Shown here: positions 1 through 6,759 of the stretch, piece after piece
How the letters are laid out: each line of letters begins with the position of its first letter
How positions within the stretch are numbered: position 1 is the first letter of the stretch
Assembly (NCBI GenBank): GCA_001970855.1
Contig: LSSN01003756.1
Span: 1 to 10,769 of the forward strand
Source: Smittium culicis
Taxonomy: Eukaryota; Kickxellomycota; Harpellomycetes; Harpellales; Legeriomycetaceae
Reading direction: 5' to 3'
DNA length: 10,769 nt
The notes under the pieces: generated by a model
What the model was told of the DNA's origin: nothing
Databases searched by the model: none
Seen by the model: only the letters and a program-made list of their open reading frames with translations
Translations under genes and position numbers: made by a program

Positions 1-870
1 CAAATAAATTAGTTGTATCAGTCAGATTGCTGCTTTTTTACGTAGTTAGATTGGCATTTTTCAAGGACCTGGTTGATCCAATATGTCTTGTCATCAGTTT
101 TTGGATGGAAATCTCATAGTATCTTGAATTTATCTTTAATAGCTTTGTTACTCTTGATGAGTTTTTGTAGTGAATCTTTTTCCTCGTCCCTGGATTATTT
201 CAAAAGATAGTAGATACAGTGAAATAACATTTTTTTATATAGGAAATTCGTGATTATTTAGGTATTAGATGATTTAATTAGCTGAATAAACTTAGATATC
301 TTGATGAAGCGATCTATTTCGAACACTATAGTTGTAAAATATTTGTAAAAAGGTAGTAATACTATGAATTCAAATTTATATAGTACCGTGGTATTTTATG
401 TATTCGGCAGATGTTGAATTTTGCTAACTTTTTTGTTTTTTAGCTACTTCGCTTTATTGCATACTTTAAATGATTTAAAATAGGTTATTATTTTTTTCTT
501 AGGTAGAAACATAAAATATATTCTTACCAGGTCCACTATTTTTTCTACACCAGAATTTCCAGATAATTTTGTCATGCATGATCTTTCGTCTTCGGTCTTT
601 CAGCGTTACGGAACACAAATTATTTCCTTGGTTGTGATTATAATGTTTTCATATCTTATGGGTGTATCGGTCGAGGACTTTTCTCTTGTTACCATTGCAT
701 AAGAGTCCAGATAAGTTTATTTTCTTAATATTCTTCTTCAAGTCCTTTAAATAAACTATTTTAGGGGAAGTTTTAAGGTCTTAATCAATTTTTTACTAAC
801 GCTTTTCTGTCTTTGAATTCATGTCTTATCGATAATGCATCAAGTATTTATTCGAGTGTACCATGTCAGT
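1..870 (-). pseudogene. Integrase pseudogene of the Ty3/Gypsy relic, partial
   Basis: The catalytic core is recognisable at 326-258 (VFEIDRFIKISKFIQLIKSS, matching V-V-D-R-x-T-K-M-x-H-F-I-P) and at 110-40 (FHPKTDDKTYWINQVLEK, matching F-H-P-Q-T-D-G-Q-T-E-R-V-N-Q). The third catalytic acid of the D,D-35-E set falls at Tyr (83-81), so the active site is destroyed. Between these blocks, and from 330 to 870 where the RNase H tail and the HHCC zinc-binding domain should lie, the reading is broken and I could not place the His/Cys ligands. Any C-terminal chromodomain would be outside the window. Confidence 0.85.
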
Positions 871-1240
871 ATTTTATTAAAAATTATATCTAGTGAATTA
901 TCGAAGCAATATTCAACGTGTTCTGCTCAAAGTTTTTGCGTTCATAAAAATTTCTAAATTTTAGATTTCCGTCAATAAAAAGAATTCATGAATTGCTTCT
1001 ATTAATTAAAATCGCCATCCTTTGACTGCTGTGACAATTTCAAGGAATTCCATGTCATTTAACTCATAGTTTACTTCAGCTGGGGCGAATTTCTTGAAAA
1101 AGAATGCTATGAGATGGAGAATGTTGTCAGATTCTTTCCTCGATAGTATCGCAATCATGTCAAAATCTGGTGCACCTGATTCTTCTATGTAACTTTTATT
1201 TGGGTCTGGGAATTTGAGATATGAAGAATTATCTATTGAA
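870..1240 (-). pseudogene. RNase H pseudogene of the Ty3/Gypsy relic
   Basis: This is the best-preserved part of the relic. It is one frame from YLKFPDPNKSYIEESGAPDF through LHLIAFFFKKFAPAEVNYEL and LEIVTAVKGWRF, then past a stop to NLEIFMNAKTLSRTR. These match the Ty3/Gypsy RNase H pattern (P-x-x-P-F-x-L-x-T-D-A-S-D, P-I-A-F-x-S-K-K-L-x-P-A-E-x-N-Y, T-D-H-K-N-L-x-Y). The first catalytic Asp in T-D-A-S is Gly (1176-1174), and the later T-D-H Asp position is Glu in TEI followed by a stop. The domain removes RNA from the RNA-DNA hybrid in a working element; here it cannot. Confidence 0.93.
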
Positions 1241-1289
1241 TTTACTAGAGAGTGGAATGAAATGTTACTGATTTTGCCCCATATTAAGG

Positions 1290-2136
1290 GGGGTTTTTTC
1301 TTTGTGAATTAAATGTGATGTAATTCAGTTTTTGAATGGTCCAGGGTAATCTTCCTGCAATGAATTTCAAACCCTCAAAAATTTTGAATATCCTTTGCTA
1401 AAGTTTCTTTTCCACTATTTGAATTTTCTAATTTTTACGGGATCATATTTCCCCCCTGTTTTAGTTACTACATTCTCTAAGAAGTCTACTTAAGAAAGAT
1501 TGAAATTAAAATTTTCAAATTTGTAGTCTAAATATATTGCTCGAGGCTATCAAGTACAGGATTTACGCATTTTTTATTTTCTTGAATATTTTCGAGTAAC
1601 CTAAAATAATATAAAGGTATGCGATGGCGTAATCGAATAATACATTGCAGAGTACATCGTTTATAAAATTTTGTATTGTTATTTGAGCATTTTTAAGGTC
1701 CAAAAGTATCGTTTGATATATTAATTGAATATAGAGGCACCCGAATGCAAACTTTCACTCGTCGCTCTCTCTGAATTGGATCAAGAAGTATGTGTCACGA
1801 AGGAAAATTTTCGTGAGCATTTTGAATTGACATAGGCTGTCGAAAGAATTGTCGATTCTTGAGCTAATATCTTATTTTAATCGTATTTTCGTCGAGCTTT
1901 CGATAGACTACACATAATATCATGTAAATAATCTTTTTACTAGTTATAATAAGATGTGGGTCATCTGGTGGTTAGGAAAGTCTTATGAAGCCTTTTCTCA
2001 AATTTTCGTAGATGTAGTTTTTCAAATCTGTAAATTAAATAGATGGCAGTCAATAATTGGGTACCAAGATGACTTTGATCCATAATTTAAGTCTACTGGG
2101 GTGTAATAGTATGTGTTGTGGTAATTTTACTGGATC
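1290..2136 (-). pseudogene. Reverse transcriptase pseudogene of the Ty3/Gypsy relic
   Basis: The minus strand follows the Ty3/Gypsy RT block by block: VKLPQH and DLNYGSKSSWYPII; LKNYIYENLRKGFIR (2025-1981); LCVVYRKLDENTIKIRY (about 1914-1867, family L-C-V-D-Y-R-x-L-N); QFKMLTKIFLRDTYFLIQF (family Y-F-T-K-L-D-L-R-x-G-Y-x-Q-I); then LKNAQITIQNFINDVL. The catalytic Y-L-D-D motif is represented by YLYI (1619-1608), so both aspartates are gone, and the Asp of the L-D-L-R block is also lost. One stop is TGA where the family has Trp (DEW to DE-stop). The thumb/connection LAKDIQNF near 1390 and its C-terminal neighbours are broken by several stops and frame changes. Its N-terminal edge is cut from its linker by the insertion at 2137-2642. 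Confidence 0.93.
2133..2136. repeat. Left copy of imperfect target-site duplication (GATC)
   Basis: GATC at 2133-2136 pairs with CATC at 2643-2646 immediately outside the TG and CA ends of the inserted block. Three of four bases agree. Ty3/Gypsy and Ty1/Copia integrases make 4-6 bp duplications, and one substitution is unsurprising in such mutated surroundings. Four bases with a mismatch is weak on its own; the support comes from its coincidence with the protein break. Confidence 0.5.
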
Positions 2137-2154
2137 TGTTTATGCACATAAACA
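2137..2154. repeat. Inverted repeat at the LTR terminus
   Basis: TGTTTATG (2137-2144) and CATAAACA (2147-2154) are exact inverse complements separated by CA. The 18-bp near-palindrome begins at the first base of the putative LTR and could fold as a hairpin or be a symmetric protein-binding site. Confidence 0.75.
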
Positions 2155-2179
2155 CTCTAGAAGTTTATTTAACATTATG

Positions 2180-2247
2180 GAATACAATGGAACATCAAAG
2201 AACATCATAGAAAATTTTTGAATACAATGGAATGTTTTTGGAATGTT
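2180..2247 (+). repeat. Short direct repeats in the U3-like part of the LTR
   Basis: GAATACAATGGAA occurs at 2180-2192 and 2220-2232, a 13-bp identity 40 bp apart. GGAATGTT occurs at 2229-2236 and 2240-2247, and AACATC at 2191-2196 and 2201-2206. Such short repeats upstream of a TATA box are common in LTR enhancers. Just downstream, near 2270-2277, is the palindrome TTCTAGAA, which has the TTCnnGAA form of a minimal heat-shock-factor site; that function is inference only. Confidence 0.6.
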
Positions 2248-2384
2248 ATCCATGGATTATTTCCAGTAGCTTCTAGAACCGATATATAACATTTTATAAT
2301 ACACCACTAGATATTATTTGATAATTATTAATGCTTTTATAATTGTCTTTATTTAATATTATCATTTAGATTTTTGTTCAAAAG

Positions 2385-2392
2385 TATAAAAG
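2385..2392 (+). promoter_or_regulatory. TATA box of the putative LTR promoter
   Basis: TATAAAAG, followed by GGTAACC, is a consensus-quality TATA element about 250 bp from the left end of the 506-bp block. This is a normal U3 placement, with transcription expected to start some tens of bases downstream. It sets the inferred plus orientation of the LTR, opposite to the relic it interrupts. In such AT-rich DNA a TATA match alone is weak; the GC-containing context helps. Confidence 0.5.
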
Positions 2393-2504
2393 GGTAACCT
2401 TTTTCCATCTTTCAGAAAAATTTAAGTGTGTTATTTATTTTATTATATTTATCCCGCTAAATATATATTATACCTATAATATCCTATAAATAACACTATC
2501 TCAC

Positions 2505-2593
2505 TCTTAGTCTTAGTCTTAGTCTTAGTCTTAGTCTTAGTCTTAGTCTTAGTCTTAGTCTTAGTCTTAGTCTTAGTCTTAGTCTTAGTCTTA
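2505..2593 (+). repeat. CTTAGT hexamer array, about 15 perfect copies
   Basis: Period-6 repetition runs without interruption for 89 bp, 14.8 units of CTTAGT (equivalently TTAGTC). On the minus strand the unit is AAGACT. It lies between the TATA box and the right end of the putative LTR, so probably in R/U5. It resembles a telomere-type hexamer (TTAGGG differs at two positions) but is not a known telomere repeat to me. Perfect copies beside heavily mutated sequence imply recent expansion or ongoing homogenisation by replication slippage. Confidence 0.97.
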
Positions 2594-2642
2594 TTTTCAG
2601 TCAAAACTTAGCCTGTATTTACTCCCCCCTTCGTGCCTAACA

Positions 2643-2646
2643 CATC
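2643..2646. repeat. Right copy of imperfect target-site duplication (CATC)
   Basis: This is the partner of GATC at 2133-2136. It directly follows the AACA end of the putative LTR. Confidence 0.5.
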
Positions 2647-3049
2647 TTCTTAAAAATATTCTTGAATTCTGAATATTCACTGGAAAGACCGACTTGGGAT
2701 TCAATTTTGGTGATCATTTCATGGATAGGTTCTATTTTTGATTCTTTAATTATTTCTTTTGTCGCTACTGATTTTGGGATAATAGTATGTGGTGTTGTGT
2801 TTTTTTCATTGATTGATGTTCTTGGGGAGAACAAATCTCTTGTGATTTTGCATCAGAGAATTTATCTGAATCTAAAAATTCGGATCAATAATCTGGGAAT
2901 GTTTCAGATTCTCTAGTTTCGATACCTGGTTAAGATATTTCATCTTCGCTATGTACTCCATAAATGACGTTTATTCCAGAAGTCTGTTCGTATTTTTTGT
3001 ACTATTTCTGGTCCCTTTTAAATTAGAATATTTGGCTTGTTCAGTCTAA
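2643..3049 (-). pseudogene. PR-RT linker of the Ty3/Gypsy relic
   Basis: A 65-codon open stretch (2834-2637) ends in SSEYSEFKNIFKK. That is the conserved lead-in to Ty3/Gypsy RT (x-E-Y-x-[ED]-F-x-D-V-F), which is normally followed within a few residues by L-P-x-H-R-P-Y-D. Here the continuation is missing. The frame enters a stop at 2642-2640, and the LP-x-H segment appears only beyond position 2136 (VKLPQH), about 500 bp away. The break is precise and is explained by the insertion at 2137-2642. Upstream in other frames are acidic and polar stretches (FLDSDKFSDAKSQEIC) typical of a linker. The terminal codons past 2643 belong to the inserted block, not to this protein. Confidence 0.75.
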
Positions 3050-3335
3050 TTTGGGAGGGGGGGGGGGTGTTTATGAGCCACAGTAAACTTAAGATTACAG
3101 CTGTGGTTGCAGATTTTATCGGATAGAGGTTGATGTTGTTGAAACTTTTTTTGGTTAAGTTGTTTATAACTTTTTTTATTTATTTTATGCGAAAATTCGT
3201 AATAGAACTGCCATCTATGATTTCTATATGTATTAGATCTTTGTAATTAGATGAAGAATAAAGGTAGATTTAGGCAAATGTTTTGTCTATGAAATTCTTG
3301 GTATCTCCAAAATCGACTAAGTAGTTTTTTTTGAA
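3050..3335 (-). pseudogene. Retropepsin (aspartic protease) pseudogene of the Ty3/Gypsy relic
   Basis: Retropepsin cuts Gag-Pol. The minus strand reads LVDFGDTKNFIDKTFA from about 3320, which matches the family signature (L-[VI]-D-[ST]-G-A-[ST]-x-N-F-I). The catalytic Asp is encoded at 3314-3312. The next residue, normally Ser or Thr, is Phe, and the Ala after Gly is Asp, so the active-site loop is damaged. Further on are IEIIDGSSIT, matching the usual V-I-D-G-x-P/S segment, and AVILSLLWL at about 3101-3072, matching the second hallmark (LILGLPWL). A stop follows FA. The domain lies between the Gag knuckle-like remnant and the linker, its normal Ty3/Gypsy position. An 11-G run (3057-3067) at its distal edge, with the reading unclear beyond it, probably marks a frame loss. 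Confidence 0.8.
3057..3067. repeat. Run of 11 G
   Basis: An uninterrupted G11 lies in otherwise AT-rich DNA at the edge of the retropepsin remnant. The reading frame of the relic is unclear beyond it, consistent with length changes by slippage. Such runs are also error-prone in sequencing, so the count is uncertain. Confidence 0.85.
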
Positions 3336-3498
3336 TAATTATTTTGTTATTTAAGAGAATAATTTTATTGGGAAAATCAAATGACTTTAAAATTTTTTTT
3401 TTGCTAATCTAAAAATATTAGATTAACTTTAATATAAATCTTTATTTACCTTTGAGTGAATGCTTTTCCCGACCCTTTTCCTTTTTTGCAATTAATTT

Positions 3499-4409
3499 TT
3501 ATATTGACGCTCCACCCACTGTACAAGCATATGTATTATCTGTATCTTCTGGCCTTTTATTTTTCTGAAAGTAAACCTCTGGGAATGAATTTAATAGCGC
3601 CAAATTAAATATAGACAGTCGGTTCTTGGTATTGTGGGTTTGAATTGTTGCTGAGGAGAAAAAAGGGGGGTTTTTTTTTTGTCGGAATTGGCTATGTCTT
3701 GGGAAGTAACTTTTACTGTTGGTGATAAAATTCAAAATAGGCAGACGATTTTCTATCTTGACAGAGAGCTGAGTATTTTCTTCAAGTTTTTCCGGGATTT
3801 CAGCAACAATCAAGTAGTCAAAATTTTTTTTACTAATGTCGCGCAAGAACTGATGAAACAGGGTAAAATTTTCAAATTAGCTCTCATGATCCAGAACTCT
3901 AAACTTTGTCGTATAAATCGAGGCGCTTCTTGAGCCTTGTTTGCAGCTTATTATTTGGCCCCAGGTCTTGATACTGTGGCTGGTTTCGGAAAAGTTATTT
4001 CTGAACTCGAGCATGAATACACGAAATTTCATAGTGATTATGAATTAGAGGCTAATAGCGAACTAAATTTGGTTGAAGCAGTTCCTATGAGATGCGTTCT
4101 GACGAAAAGTATTTTATTTTTTCTAAACGCAAATATTTCTGTGCTTCAGAAAAAAAACTACATGCTTGAAATAAACTCGGTGTACTCAGACACTTTGCTG
4201 TCTTGCTTTTCAATGCTTATAAGTTTGGCACTGCTAGTTATGCTAGAAGTTGCAGATAAAATGGGTTTTGGTTTGCTGTAGGAACTTGATTCTGAGCTTA
4301 GATGTATGCCTGTGCCTGGGCTTGAAATTGAGACTGAACTTGTGAGCTTATATAGAGCTTCGATGTATTCCTGTTTCAGGCTCATTGTTTTTCCCGGTGT
4401 TTGATCCAT
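3499..4409 (-). pseudogene. Gag (capsid/nucleocapsid) pseudogene of the Ty3/Gypsy relic
   Basis: In the intact element Gag would form the particle that packages element RNA. The N-terminal part is an 83-codon frame at 4409-4158, beginning MDQTPGKTMSLKQEY and rich in Ser and Lys. After a stop the same frame gives FFSEAQKYLRLEKIKYFSS, which fits the start of a retrotransposon capsid domain. The frame then changes. From about 4033 to 3499 one frame is open apart from a stop near 3880. It includes FRNNFSETSH, QGSRSASIYTTKFRVLD (3938-3888) and FHQFLRDIS, the usual Retrotrans_gag pattern (F..F, QG..S...Y...F..L, L..FL.GL). The C-terminal CTVGGASI with a stop, near 3525-3500, may be what remains of a CCHC zinc knuckle; it sits where one is expected but lacks the other ligands. 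Homopolymer runs (G6T10 at 3665-3680) are likely slippage points. Confidence 0.78.
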
Positions 4410-5456
4410 TTCACTAGTGTTTTCAATACTGGCTACTAAGTGTTTTCTGGTAAAAACTGTCTGGGCTTGCGTGTCATAGGTTTGGGCTTGATAGATTTTC
4501 TCGGGTATACTCTATTTATACTTTATTTGATTCTGTTCAAACTGTCACGGTTGAGAATATAACCTTAGAAAGCTTGAGACAATAAAATTTATTGAGACAT
4601 GGGTGATAAAAATTAAGGATAGAAAATTAGACTAGATTTGTGAATTGTTGTTGAACAGGATAATCTTAAATGGTGAGGATTAGCTGTTTCTATAAATAAA
4701 AATGCCAAATAAAACAACAACGAGGGGTATGATGAAAAGACTATTGGGATGTGAAATATAAGTCATGGGTAGTATTTGTATTTCATTTTAGGAATTAGTC
4801 AGATAGGACATTGGTTTATGAATCTAGACATAAGATTTAAAACTTAAAATTTCCAAATACCATTTCCAGATAGCAATATTCACGTTCTAATAATTTGACC
4901 CTTTCCCGTCAAACAGACTTTAAAAAAGTGAATCTATTAATACGTCTATGATTTTTAAGCAATTTAATATTAGGTACTATTCAGTAGTAAACCAGTAATT
5001 ATTTGCATCTTGGAATTAAATATTTTTATTGAATGCAATTGGGTATTCAAGGTGATCAAAAACGGTCTACCGAATGGAAAAGGGTAAAGAATAGGATATT
5101 ATATATCTTCAACTAAAAGATTTAACCTATTCAGGGGCGGTTGGTTTTTTTTTTGAACTACTAAAACTATCCAACCAAATTACTAACTGATAAAAAGATA
5201 ATATGTGATGATATATTACTGGCTTTTATTAATTTTACATCCAATGGCTAATAATATTAAATAGCTTGTCCAATTATGATTTTATAATTAGTGTAAGAGA
5301 TTAGACTTGGAAAGGATTAAACAAATCAATACTCTATAGTACCTTTATATTCTTCCCTCTTACTTATCACTACTATCAATTTAATTGTTACAATATAATT
5401 TTCGGCTTGTAGCCATTATCTCAGCTCATCTATTAAGTACTTTTTTTTTTAATAAA
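4410..5456. other. Intergenic region between the Gypsy relic and the acyltransferase gene
   Basis: I see no supportable gene here. The first part (4410-4560) has the higher GC of the relic and may hold its untranslated leader; minus-strand TATAAATAG at about 4520-4512 could be a promoter for it. No convincing 5' LTR or tRNA primer-binding site was found. From 4560 on the DNA is AT-rich. At 5139-5176 GGTTGG and CCAACC form a possible 6-bp stem around a T-rich loop. The last 110 bp before the acyltransferase start are CT-rich (around 5346-5380), as is common in fungal 5' leaders, and the promoter of that gene must lie here. No clear TATA or factor site could be assigned. Confidence 0.6.
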
Positions 5457-6545
5457 ATGGGCACATTCGTTACCTATACGCTTTACTTCTTGGGTGCTCA
5501 AGTATCCATGAATTTGCTTTCGAAACTTAACGACAAGATCGAATTTGTCACTAAAACTATAAATTTCGTATTGATTACTTTCGTTTCGGCTGTTTTATCT
5601 ATTTCTTGCTCTCCATACTTGATTCTTACCAATCAGCGAAGTTCTTTGAACTGGCTAACAGGCCGTACTTTTAGCTATTTGTCTAAGCTGATTTTAGGAA
5701 TATCCGTAGAAATTGAAAACCCCGAACTGCTAGAAGAAAATAAACCTTACGTATTTGTTGGAAATCACCAAAGTGAAGTCGATTTAGTTTGGTTAGGTGC
5801 GGTTTTTCCTAAAAATGCTGTCATACTAGCCAAAAAAGTTGTTAAATATTACCCAGTACTCGGTTGGTTCAGTAAGTTCAACTTTTTATATACTTATAGC
5901 CTCCACTTTTTACCCAGATCCTTCTTGAGTCATTCTTTCCTGATTTTTATTTTTATGACTGCCTTAAATATAAACTTCTTGTTAAAAAATCGTTATAAAT
6001 TTGCTAATACTCATTCCTTTTTTATAATAGTGATTTTGGCTGATGATATTTTCATCTCTAGAGGGGTTAAACAATCTACAAAAGAAATGTTTAAAAAAGC
6101 TTCTGAAGATTTGCTTAGAAAAAAGGTACCTTCTACTAATAAGATTTCTAGTACTCTAATATTTAATTTAAAACTATTAGAATAATTCAATAATTAATAT
6201 TTAGCTTATCTTGCCATTTTAATCTTTATCCAGAACTGCGTATTTTTCTTCCCCGAAGGGACTAAAGGATCACATCCTCATGGCCCTGATATGCTTCCAT
6301 TCAAGAAAGGTGCATTCCTTCTCGCTAAAGCCTCTAAAGTACCTATTATTCCATTAGCCATCTCAGATATGCATAACATCATCAACCCTAAGATGTGGCG
6401 CTTTAAAAGTGGTGTCATCAAAGTTAAAGTTTTACCAGCAATCCTTGATTCTAAGAACGAAGATTGTGATATTGACGATATTATGAAATATACACGCGAC
6501 GTAATGATTAAAGCTTTACTCGAAATATCAAGCCCCAGAGTTTGA
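5457..6545 (+). CDS. 1-acyl-sn-glycerol-3-phosphate acyltransferase (LPAAT, Slc1-like), three exons
   Basis: The protein transfers an acyl group from acyl-CoA to lysophosphatidic acid, giving phosphatidic acid, the branch point to phospholipids and triacylglycerol; the family acts in the ER or lipid-droplet membrane. Exons are 5457-5871, 6031-6125 and 6234-6545, giving 273 residues; yeast Slc1 has 303. Hydrophobic segments at about 3-20 and 33-57 suggest an N-terminal membrane anchor. Motif I is NHQSEVD (103-109) with the catalytic pair His104/Asp109. KKVVKYYPVLGWFM (126-139) precedes motif II, IFISRG (145-150). Motif III is FPEGTKGS (176-183), with Lys where Arg is usual. LPFKKGAF (191-198) is a family hallmark, and motif IV is VPIIPLAIS (206-214). 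The start is the first in-frame ATG after a TAA at 5382-5384, in the context AAAATGG. Both splice joins restore family sequence (WF-M-IL and RKK-NCV). It stands alone in the window and appears intact. The paralogue (Slc1 or another PlsC-type) is not settled. Confidence 0.93.
5872..6030 (+). other. Intron 1 of the acyltransferase gene
   Basis: It begins GTAAGT and ends ATAATAG. A branch-site-like GCTAATAC at 6003-6010 lies about 23 bases before the 3' end. The intron is phase 1: A from exon 1 joins TG from exon 2 to make Met139, producing the GWFM of the Slc1 family. Length is 159 bp, a multiple of three, and it contains no in-frame stop, so unspliced RNA stays open across it. The read-through segment is hydrophobic and unlike any acyltransferase sequence, which supports its being an intron. 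Confidence 0.88.
6126..6233 (+). other. Intron 2 of the acyltransferase gene
   Basis: It begins GTACCT, a weaker donor than intron 1, and ends TTATCCAG. Phase 0; AAG joins AAC so the protein reads RKKNCVFFFPEG, as expected for this family. Length is 108 bp, also a multiple of three, but it contains in-frame TAA at 6183-6185, so retention would truncate the protein before motif III. The consensus-like TACTAAT (6134-6140) is only 8 bases from the donor and is too close to be the branch site. TTTTAATC near 6217-6224 is a more likely branch point. The alternative donor at 6151 breaks the frame. Confidence 0.85.
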
Positions 6546-6579
6546 TTTTTTTTTGTTTTAGTTTCTAGTGTTTTCAGAT

Positions 6580-6602
6580 TGTAACTGTAACTGTAACTGT
6601 AA
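6580..6602 (+). repeat. TGTAAC hexamer repeat, 3.8 copies
   Basis: Perfect period-6 repeat 35 bp after the acyltransferase stop codon, probably in the 3' untranslated region. Confidence 0.9.
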
Positions 6603-6621
6603 ATTTCAATTTCTATTCTAG

Positions 6622-6656
6622 CTTTTTTCTTTTTCTTTTTCTTTTTTCTTTTTTCT
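6622..6656 (+). repeat. Pyrimidine tract (C plus T-runs)
   Basis: Thirty-five consecutive pyrimidines, single C separated by runs of five to six T, with roughly hexameric to heptameric spacing. It lies in the 3' flank of the acyltransferase gene. Confidence 0.85.
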
Positions 6657-6720
6657 GAACTATCTATATGAATATTCTAACATCAATATATTTATTTACT
6701 TAAGCTAAACTATGACTACT

Positions 6721-6726
6721 AATAAA
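6721..6726 (+). terminator. Possible polyadenylation signal AATAAA
   Basis: This is a canonical AATAAA hexamer 176 bp past the stop codon, followed by T-rich DNA. It is in the right place for 3'-end formation of the acyltransferase mRNA, but such hexamers occur by chance often in this base composition. Confidence 0.35.
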
Positions 6727-6740
6727 CTTTCAATTTTTAT

Positions 6741-6758
6741 CTTTTACTTTTACTTTTA
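6741..6758 (+). repeat. CTTTTA hexamer repeat, 3 copies
   Basis: Three exact tandem copies, the third 6-bp-period repeat within 180 bp of the acyltransferase stop codon. Confidence 0.85.
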
Positions 6759-6759
6759 G

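Larger units (their letters stand above)
2137..2642 (+). mobile_element. Putative nested solo LTR, 506 bp, inside the Gypsy relic
   Basis: The block starts TGTTTATGCA and ends GTGCCTAACA, so it has the TG...CA ends of an LTR and a 4-bp TGTT/AACA terminal inverted match. It is flanked by GATC (2133-2136) and CATC (2643-2646), a 4-bp target duplication with one mismatch. It sits where the retroelement protein is interrupted: the linker reads up to 2643 on the right and RT resumes at 2136 on the left. Inside, in plus orientation, are U3-like short repeats (2180-2247), a TATA box (2385-2392) and a CTTAGT hexamer array (2505-2593). There is no coding sequence. A solo LTR formed by recombination between two LTRs fits best. 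The orientation rests on the TATA box. The parent element is not in the window. A non-LTR insertion of similar size is the alternative. Confidence 0.68.
1..4409 (-). mobile_element. Degenerate Ty3/Gypsy LTR retrotransposon, truncated by the window start
   Basis: Conceptual minus-strand translation, allowing stops and frame changes, gives Ty3/Gypsy proteins in the expected order: Gag capsid, retropepsin, PR-RT linker, reverse transcriptase, RNase H, integrase. RNase H ahead of integrase separates this from Ty1/Copia. Every domain carries stops or frame changes, and active-site positions are replaced in RT, RNase H and integrase, so the copy is non-autonomous. Its middle is split by a foreign 506-bp block at 2137-2642. 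The left end (integrase C-terminus, 3' LTR) lies outside the window. I could not recognise a 5' LTR or primer-binding site to the right of gag, so 4409 is the first Met of the gag-like frame and not a proven element end. This stretch is less AT-rich than the right half of the window, as expected for an insertion. Family identity is confident; exact boundaries are not. Confidence 0.92.

Noticed and set aside
2428..2496. Perfect 11-bp inverted repeat GTGTTATTTAT/ATAAATAACAC bounding 69 bp, possibly a miniature element
   Set aside because: It lies wholly inside the larger block whose limits are supported by the protein break; there is no target duplication at its ends, and AT-rich inverted repeats arise easily.
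2662..2916. Plus-strand open frame of 84 codons
   Set aside because: It is the antisense shadow of the Gypsy PR-RT linker, which has the recognisable motif on the minus strand.
3937..4281. Plus-strand open frame of 114 codons, the longest in the left half, with a neighbouring one at 3679-3933
   Set aside because: The start codons are not ATG, and the minus strand in the same place encodes the Gag capsid pattern (QGSRSASIY), so these are antisense shadows.
4534..4657. A 124-bp interval bounded by TGTTCAA and TTGAACA, with an overlapping TGTTGTT/AACAACA pair at 4646-4719, as the missing 5' LTR of the Gypsy relic
   Set aside because: There is no flanking duplication and no primer-binding site beside either end, the sizes are too small, and short TGTT/AACA pairs are frequent by chance in this composition.
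5385..5456. Extension of the acyltransferase N-terminus upstream of 5457
   Set aside because: The frame is open back to a TAA at 5382-5384 but contains no ATG, and the ATG at 5457 has good context and gives a family-like length.
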